Shown here one piece after another: positions 63,459 through 64,000 of a stretch of 64,000 bases of DNA. The DNA comes from Halisarca cf. caerulea (lineage: Eukaryota > Porifera > Demospongiae > Chondrillida > Halisarcidae): NCBI GenBank assembly GCA_963170055.1, contig CAUJGJ010000444.1:4499118-4563117 (forward strand), written 5' to 3'. The notes under the pieces are model-generated. The model made no database searches and was not told the origin of the DNA. It saw nothing but the letters and a program-made list of their open reading frames with translations. Each line of letters starts with the position of its first letter. Position 1 is the stretch's first letter. The position numbers were made by a program, and so were the translations under genes.

Positions 63459-63864
63459 AGGTACTCTAGTTAGTAAAACCAACTTTTCTATTTGAATTTA
63501 AGATCAAACAAAGATTATGCACCTTGTTCTTTGATGTCGTCGGTCGGGCGCTGAATATCCAGTTCACTTCTCTTAAACCGCCGATATTATACTTCGTTAA
63601 ACCGTCTGTCTTCTTTGCCTAATGTTCTTCCTCCACTGAGTTTCTCTCGCTTACGCCGCATCGATCATTGCAGAGATCAAACACTTCGAACACTTTGGTA
63701 AGGGCAATAAGCGATTACGTCACAGCTCATGTCACATGACTATCATGTGATAATCGGCCCTTAGCTAAGCGAATCCTTCTTGCAAAATGCCACGTCGTCA
63801 ACTAAATCAGCGGATCAACATAGGAAGCTTCTGAGTGTTTTACTGTAATGTATATCGAACGCTT
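63459..63864. other. CpG-richer non-repetitive segment, no gene assigned
   Basis: This stretch has visibly more CpG than anything to its left, for example GTCGTCGGTCGGGCGCTG at about 63536-63553 and TTACGCCGCATCGATC at about 63651-63666. It also has a TTACGTCAC site at 63715-63723 and a pair of inverted CACATG boxes. I see no convincing coding frame. It resembles a promoter or CpG island more than satellite or intron, but no transcript start can be shown from sequence. Confidence 0.35.
63732..63750. promoter_or_regulatory. Inverted pair of E-box-like sites
   Basis: TCACATG (63732-63738), a 5-base spacer ACTAT, then CATGTGA (63744-63750), a perfect 7-bp inverted repeat. Each arm contains a CANNTG core of the kind bound by bHLH proteins, and the left arm lies in GTCACATGAC, one base off the GTCACGTGAC palindrome. 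A TTACGTCAC site lies just to the left. Regulatory role is inferred only. Confidence 0.25.
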
Positions 63865-63873
63865 CAACTTTTC

Positions 63874-63991
63874 ACCGATGGGGATTTTGATGCCACGAGT
63901 TTCCAAAGAGTTATTGCCGGCTATTTTAGTACATTTTTAGTATTTGTTGATTATCTTGAAAACTATTTCAGTAAACAAAATCCCCATCGGT
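63874..63991. mobile_element. Small element with 16-bp terminal inverted repeats (MITE-like)
   Basis: ACCGATGGGGATTTTG (63874-63889) and CAAAATCCCCATCGGT (63976-63991) are perfect 16-bp inverted repeats around 86 bases of non-coding sequence. The match may extend outward imperfectly (CAACTTTTC on the left against CAATATTCT as the reverse complement of the right flank, 5 of 9), which would run to the last base of the window. No target-site duplication can be seen, and the termini match no superfamily that I recognise. It may be a small non-autonomous transposon or the end of a larger one. Confidence 0.5.
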
Positions 63992-64000
63992 AGAATATTG

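Overview
The window is eukaryotic, almost certainly from an animal, and about 95% of it is tandem satellite DNA. There is no bacterial-style gene content: no operons, ribosome binding sites or long ORFs. The only recognisable protein homology is a decayed fragment of a hAT-superfamily (ZMYM1/DUF4371-like) DNA transposase at the right end. This type is common in cnidarians, sponges, fish and other metazoans, so the species cannot be fixed. Tens of kilobases of intact array suggest a long-read assembly of heterochromatic, possibly pericentromeric, DNA.

Layout. (1) 1-25637: family A, a 133-bp AT-rich satellite in forward orientation, about 193 copies, with several superimposed higher-order repeats (5-mer 661 bp, 6-mer 794 bp, 11-mer 1463 bp, 13-mer about 1.72 kb, and an 11-monomer block copied at an offset of 3708 bp). 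(2) About 25637: an abrupt inversion junction. (3) 25638-29404: about 28 family A monomers in reverse orientation, of a partly distinct subfamily. (4) About 29404: an abrupt switch of family. (5) 29405-61076: family B, a 147-bp satellite, about 216 copies. Each typical monomer carries a 17-bp palindrome. The array has clear higher-order repeats: 2207 bp, 2008 bp (organised as 1151 + 857), and 294-bp dimers. (6) 61058-61094: a short fold-back at the end of the B array. (7) 61095-61530: about three decayed monomers of a third type, C, which aligns with both A and B and links them as one lineage. (8) 61531-64000: non-satellite DNA, with a featureless AT-rich stretch, the hAT fragment on the minus strand, a region visibly richer in CpG with short unassigned minus-strand ORFs and promoter-like motifs, and a small element with 16-bp terminal inverted repeats at the window edge.

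No gene here can be given a function with confidence. The biology is satellite evolution. Two abundant families and an edge relic share a core of about 40 bp, indels serve as landmarks for higher-order units, and array boundaries show microhomology or palindromic template switching. The short ORFs inside the arrays are by-products of the repeats. Array copy numbers are length divided by period; spacings were counted by hand from landmark positions.
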